From NCBI GenBank assembly GCA_018399255.1, contig JAGYPA010000012.1:22832-86831 (forward strand): 64,000 bases of DNA. The letters run 5' to 3'. Positions within the stretch are counted from its first letter, which is position 1; every line of letters starts with the position of its first letter. Below are positions 60,601-64,000 of this stretch, one piece after another. The stretch comes from Spirochaetales bacterium (GTDB taxonomy: Bacteria > Spirochaetota > Spirochaetia > JABMQR01). The translations under genes were made by a program, and so were the position numbers. The notes under the pieces were generated by a model. That model made no database searches, had not been told where the DNA came from, and saw only the letters and a program-made list of their open reading frames with translations.

Positions 60601-63600
60601 CAATCTACAGCACGGAACGTCCGACAATTACCGCTGCCTCCCCTGCTGCAGAGATTCTGCGCCAGAGAAAGAACGAAGCGATTGCCTTCTCCCTTGCTGC
60701 TGACAGCTTGAACGGAACCCCGACAGTATCCTGGAAAGTGCTGTCAAATGGTACGGAGATCGCATCGGAATCCGGTACCGGCAGCTTTACTTATGCATGG
60801 GAAAATACCGGTGTATACACTGTATCGGCAACAGCGGTAGATGATATGGGCCTCTCACGTTCAAAGAGCTGGTCAGTCAGCATTATCGATCCTCAGCTGG
60901 CCATCACCTATCCGGAAACGGGGAAAAAATACGGCGATAAATCATTTGAAAAACCCGCTGTTTCCAGCCAGAATGTTTCCTCGGTACAATTTTTCCTGGA
61001 TGGAGAAACAGAGCCGAAGCCTGCCAATTACGACTGGAGCTCTTTATCAGCTGGAGACCATACGCTGAAAGCAGCCGGTAATTACACCATCGCTGTCGCT
61101 GCATCCGGATCAGCGACAATGCGCCTTACCAGTGAAGAGGTTAATTTCACCATATCCGAACTTCTGCCCCCTGCTATTACCCTGACGGGAATCAGAAACA
61201 ATGACCGCCTGCTGGCCGACACTGACTATACAATATCGGCCGAAGTTACCAGTCCCGAGGGAACCGACATAAAGGGAATAACCTGGACTGCAGATGGTAC
61301 CGAATTCGGTACAGGGAACAATGCGGAATTCAATTCGGGAGCTGCACGGGGAACAAGAACGATAAAAATTACTGCTGTCGATGATTTTGATCTGGTATCA
61401 ACAGTTACTATTAGCGTCAAGGTAATTGATCCCTCACTGCAGATCATACTGCCGGAAGTCAATGGCACAACCGGCATTTACCCGGCAGAAACTCCGGTAA
61501 CCCTGCTCTACACTGGTCAGGATATCGAAGAAGTTGAGTGGTCGTTTGCCGGAACACGCTATCAATCCAACATGTTCCGCTTCCCGGAAGGATCCTTTAC
61601 CATGTCAGCTTTCGGCTCGATCAATGCCAGACTGGAAGACGGGATTTTGGGAACCCACACCGTTGAGGCTGGTAATCCTACCAGGATTACCGCTTATACA
61701 CAGCCGACAGCTTCCGTACCGACAGTTTCCCCCGGACAGTCACTTTTAGGCACAACCGTGACAGGAACCAGTACTTTTACCGGAAATCCGGATGCGGCAG
61801 CCTCTGCTGACTGGCTGCTGGACGGAGTAATGATAGCATCAGAAAAACCGTCCGGTGAGGACGGGGCTGTCAACGTTGAAATACCTTCACCGGCTATTGG
61901 TCAGCATACCCTTCAGCTGCGAATAACAGATATTTTCGGAAGGGTAAGCTCGGAACAAACCACATTTTCCGTATTTCAGCCGCTTGAAGCTGCTATTGAA
62001 TCACCCCGAAATGGAGACAGTTTCGGTCCAGATGCTTCAGTAGCCTTACGCGCGAAGCTGCTTAATGAAAACAATAGAAACCTTATCGACCGCCTCTTCT
62101 GGACACTTGATGGAAAGGAGATTTCTGGAAGCGACTTCTTCTCCGGCGTTATTCCCGCCCCGCGTCCGGGTGAGCATGTTCTCTCCTTCGGGGCAGATGA
62201 CGTATTCGGGGAAACAACCTCCGTCGACATAATCTTCTCTGTGCAGAGTGATCTGCTGCTTTCCCTGCTCTACCCGAAAAACAATATTACCGTAATGGAA
62301 GGATCGACCCAGACTTTCCGGGTTTCAGCCCAGGCATTGAGCAGTGATGTGGCGATCAGTGAGCTTGCAGAAAACATTACCTGGTATATTGACGATACAG
62401 AAGCGGGCACTGGAACCAGCCTTACTTTCAGCAGCTATGCGCCCGGCACCTACGAACTGCAAGCCAGATATGATGTAGGGGAAGTATCACGGGAAACCCG
62501 CAGCGTCAATGTAACCGTGGAAGAAATCAGGCCTCCGGAAATTATCCAGCCTGATCTGTCGCAAACCGTTTACTACACTGTCGGGCAGAGTGTTCCTTTA
62601 AAATCAGCGGGATACGATACCGCAGCCTATACCTGGATTCTTGACGGCACTGTCATCGGAAAGGGGCGAAATCTCAGTTTTTCCCCCAATGGAATGGTCG
62701 GCGCCTATCCGCTCGAGCTCCAGATGGATTACCAGGGAGTTTCAAAATCCGTCAGCACTATCATGCAGCTGCAGGTGAATACTCCCCCGGAAGTGACCAT
62801 AATTACCCCTCCTGTTCAATATATGGGAGATACCCTTGAATGGATTCTCTCCGCAATTGACCTGGAAGACGGTACCCTTTCCCCACAGCTCTACCTGGAC
62901 GGAACACCGTTGGCTTTGGATGCTTCGATTGTTTTAGCCGAGGATGATCTTGGACAGCACGAGCTTCGGGCTTCAGTCGTTGATTCCATGGGTTCAGCGG
63001 CACAGCAGCGACAGACCTTTACCGTCAAGCGCGGTATCGAGGGATTAGAAATCATCTCGCCTCTGCCGTCAAAGAGCTATGTGTCGGGCAAGCCCCTTGT
63101 CCTGCACGCCAGAATACTCGGCGATGTGGAAACTGCAGCCGGGGAAGAACTTACCTGGCAGGTGCAGTATCTCGATGCCGTTAACGGCGACTCAACCGCT
63201 GGTGAGAATATTACAGGAGAGAAAACCGAGTTTACCCCGAGAGCTCCCGGATCGGTCAGGCTGGAAGCTTCCTATACGCATGCCGAAACGGGTCAGACCT
63301 ACACAGCAGCCGCGGTAGTTACCGTGGATCCGGAACCGGTGACGATGTCGCTCTACTGGCCGCACGGGGAGCTGGTTGCCGAAGGCACTCAGCTGAAACC
63401 TGAGATTCTCGGGCTCAGTGAGGAAAGAATGACGGCCGGCACTATTGAATGGCTTCTGGATGGACAACAGCGGGTTCTCAGCAGTCTTGCAGCTCCGGCT
63501 ATCGGCGGCGAACACTCGCTTGCCGTCCGGTTCATTGAAGATGGTGCGGTTACAGCCCGGGATCAGATACTGTTCAATGTTAATGAACGGCCGAAAGTGA

Positions 63601-64000
63601 CGATTCTCTCCCCGGCGAAAGGATCCTACCACGAAGAGGGTAATCCGATTATCTTTACCGCCCAGACGAGCGATGATCAGCCGGCATCCGGCACTATCGA
63701 ATGGATCGGATCCGGCGAATCTGGCAATCAGATTCTGGGCACCGGCGCTTCCATAGCTCTGCAGGATCTGCCGGCCGACAGCTACTCAGTCAGGGCCGTA
63801 GCCACTGATCAGTTCGGTTTACAGAACAATGCAGCTTCTCCAGAGGGAACCGATGTTACCGGCTTTACCGTAATAAAACCGGTAAAAGTGGAGAATATCT
63901 CTGTCAACAACAACATCGGGACCTATCTGCTCACCTCAGGGAGCCCGATACCGCTTAACGCAGCAGTTTCAGGAGGGGTTGCCCCCTCTGTCCAGTGGCG
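57675..64000 (+). CDS. Giant exported multi-domain Ig/PKD-like repeat protein (incomplete, runs off window end)
   Basis: ATG at 57675 with GGGGG SD; MLLRSTLKKLAVTFFAAVFVLISLVPAEG signal peptide. I translated large stretches and the frame stays open to the last base (...SVNNNIGTYLLTSGSPIPLNAAVSGGVAPSVQW). Absent from ORF track. Confidence 0.88.
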   Translation, partial: MLLRSTLKKLAVTFFAAVFVLISLVPAEGALRSVRTRALDTPDIVIKPYANMSFGTLLTQSILRATIINGDAATHLKIVLSINIDTEGDEITDWDGGMDIIMERALDAGARLTIDNAEIFSNFLAFQEDYDFDFENAAFGEEGSSYPGGLADAFDFSSGGNIDADTFLSITLPEGEYEMTIKVFDVDADSVNPKGEETVTFKVVDIGNITNLSTPTVQDPEVTWFLPQVPIYTFSSYTTTSTVTITGKDVNYSKTITHAVPDGTGLKGYPGGTDSGNAVLDLSTSDLNFRMGESYFLKVAFRDWNGALINEQEQGFTFSPSAPVYYSPAGGTQVDELQPTFEWAFDAYDPWVDTYTLIIKNNTTNQTTTIPGITDDSYTLDAPLAFGSSYAWHVVPYYTSDGAAFYVTPPSTASFSTIAHTAPEVTLSEPAAGNRLLAGESYDFSVSFETFNDASVADSDIVWLIGGSTYTGESITYTPSGRYPNDSLEVSCTVTDSAGGTATAAANVTVLAPEAAVAGGNLTRFANEEASFALDNARTRDADSFAWTVTDPDGDTETDSGSSINVSFAKLGTYTVTVAAVTEDDYGNETEVSGNTVSIEVSSQGAPIAAFESPRSQGLLMVDETVPFTVSIAGPNAIAKTVWSINGEETEYDGAREEISFTPDASYLQSGQTGTVTVTCQVEDEFGDSSVLVSRNFLVIEPGVSFISVSEDSSWSLGTPLNGSLKADFAQSTRWYVDGNLQPRGSSYNFSTPGEHTLKAEASWLAVNSSGGESTHEESTEFSIYVKDSVPPTLAITSPDNIASLSFITSVDYNFVGEVVSDSQITRRWWTFGSSSEQETDESGLVTHQFAPGTTGSVKAVFYAQNTDDVTGKKEVNLTVLDPTVTVQWPSQTIYAAAAAVPVFGTASAGTLYWSIEGNTSDGDSISQEYRNSIWDRKFVKPGTYTIAPLVKISAASPSGGTEEYTRDNDDSFEVTIYSTERPTITAASPAAEILRQRKNEAIAFSLAADSLNGTPTVSWKVLSNGTEIASESGTGSFTYAWENTGVYTVSATAVDDMGLSRSKSWSVSIIDPQLAITYPETGKKYGDKSFEKPAVSSQNVSSVQFFLDGETEPKPANYDWSSLSAGDHTLKAAGNYTIAVAASGSATMRLTSEEVNFTISELLPPAITLTGIRNNDRLLADTDYTISAEVTSPEGTDIKGITWTADGTEFGTGNNAEFNSGAARGTRTIKITAVDDFDLVSTVTISVKVIDPSLQIILPEVNGTTGIYPAETPVTLLYTGQDIEEVEWSFAGTRYQSNMFRFPEGSFTMSAFGSINARLEDGILGTHTVEAGNPTRITAYTQPTASVPTVSPGQSLLGTTVTGTSTFTGNPDAAASADWLLDGVMIASEKPSGEDGAVNVEIPSPAIGQHTLQLRITDIFGRVSSEQTTFSVFQPLEAAIESPRNGDSFGPDASVALRAKLLNENNRNLIDRLFWTLDGKEISGSDFFSGVIPAPRPGEHVLSFGADDVFGETTSVDIIFSVQSDLLLSLLYPKNNITVMEGSTQTFRVSAQALSSDVAISELAENITWYIDDTEAGTGTSLTFSSYAPGTYELQARYDVGEVSRETRSVNVTVEEIRPPEIIQPDLSQTVYYTVGQSVPLKSAGYDTAAYTWILDGTVIGKGRNLSFSPNGMVGAYPLELQMDYQGVSKSVSTIMQLQVNTPPEVTIITPPVQYMGDTLEWILSAIDLEDGTLSPQLYLDGTPLALDASIVLAEDDLGQHELRASVVDSMGSAAQQRQTFTVKRGIEGLEIISPLPSKSYVSGKPLVLHARILGDVETAAGEELTWQVQYLDAVNGDSTAGENITGEKTEFTPRAPGSVRLEASYTHAETGQTYTAAAVVTVDPEPVTMSLYWPHGELVAEGTQLKPEILGLSEERMTAGTIEWLLDGQQRVLSSLAAPAIGGEHSLAVRFIEDGAVTARDQILFNVNERPKVTILSPAKGSYHEEGNPIIFTAQTSDDQPASGTIEWIGSGESGNQILGTGASIALQDLPADSYSVRAVATDQFGLQNNAASPEGTDVTGFTVIKPVKVENISVNNNIGTYLLTSGSPIPLNAAVSGGVAPSVQW

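Noticed and set aside
57675-64000. Multiple short minus-strand ORFs (for example 59102..59392, 61226..61477, 63192..63632)
   Set aside because: They are shadows of the long plus-strand giant ORF; biased composition, no motifs.
1-64000. tRNA, rRNA, tmRNA, CRISPR arrays
   Set aside because: Scanned by eye for T-loop GGTTCRANYCC-type sequences and for regularly spaced 25-40 bp repeats; none convincing. GGTTCGAAC at ~35454 lies within rex. A tRNAscan-SE/Infernal run would be decisive.
1-64000. Transposases, integrases, phage or toxin-antitoxin modules
   Set aside because: No ORF in the track shows DDE, tyrosine recombinase, phage structural or typical TA signatures.

Overview
The window looks like ordinary chromosome from a spirochaete-like anaerobe. 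I infer this from a class I lysyl-tRNA synthetase, an HndABCD-type [FeFe]-hydrogenase operon with Rex, and many lipoproteins; taxonomy was not tested. It holds about 53 credible protein genes. These include a truncated LacI regulator, flavodoxin, FtsK/SpoIIIE, UppP, rsmG-mnmG-mnmE, endonuclease IV, GDPD, PepT, a LuxR regulator, a CPA2 antiporter with an EIIA partner, GalU, Crp/Fnr, PhoH, the hydrogenase cluster, Rex, a sulfotransferase, RidA, an MFS-HEAT fusion, ClpP, Era, class I LysRS, an aldo/keto reductase, an anSME-like radical SAM enzyme, an ABC exporter cluster and an MMPL/RND exporter. The window ends inside a very large open frame (57675 to the window edge, at least 2,108 codons) that is absent from the supplied ORF track and is built from regular ~90-aa Ig/PKD-like repeats. 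No tRNA, rRNA, CRISPR array, transposase or prophage was recognised. The best second-look items are: (1) the giant repeat protein; (2) a 15-bp tandem repeat translated in two frames across the luxR/pepT overlap; (3) a (GGGGAT)n hexamer tract inside an HD-domain gene; (4) a composite direct/inverted repeat in the 48.63-48.77 kb intergenic space; (5) a ferredoxin gene interrupted by an in-frame stop at codon 4 with a degenerate 3' end. I found no convincing wholly new multi-gene system.
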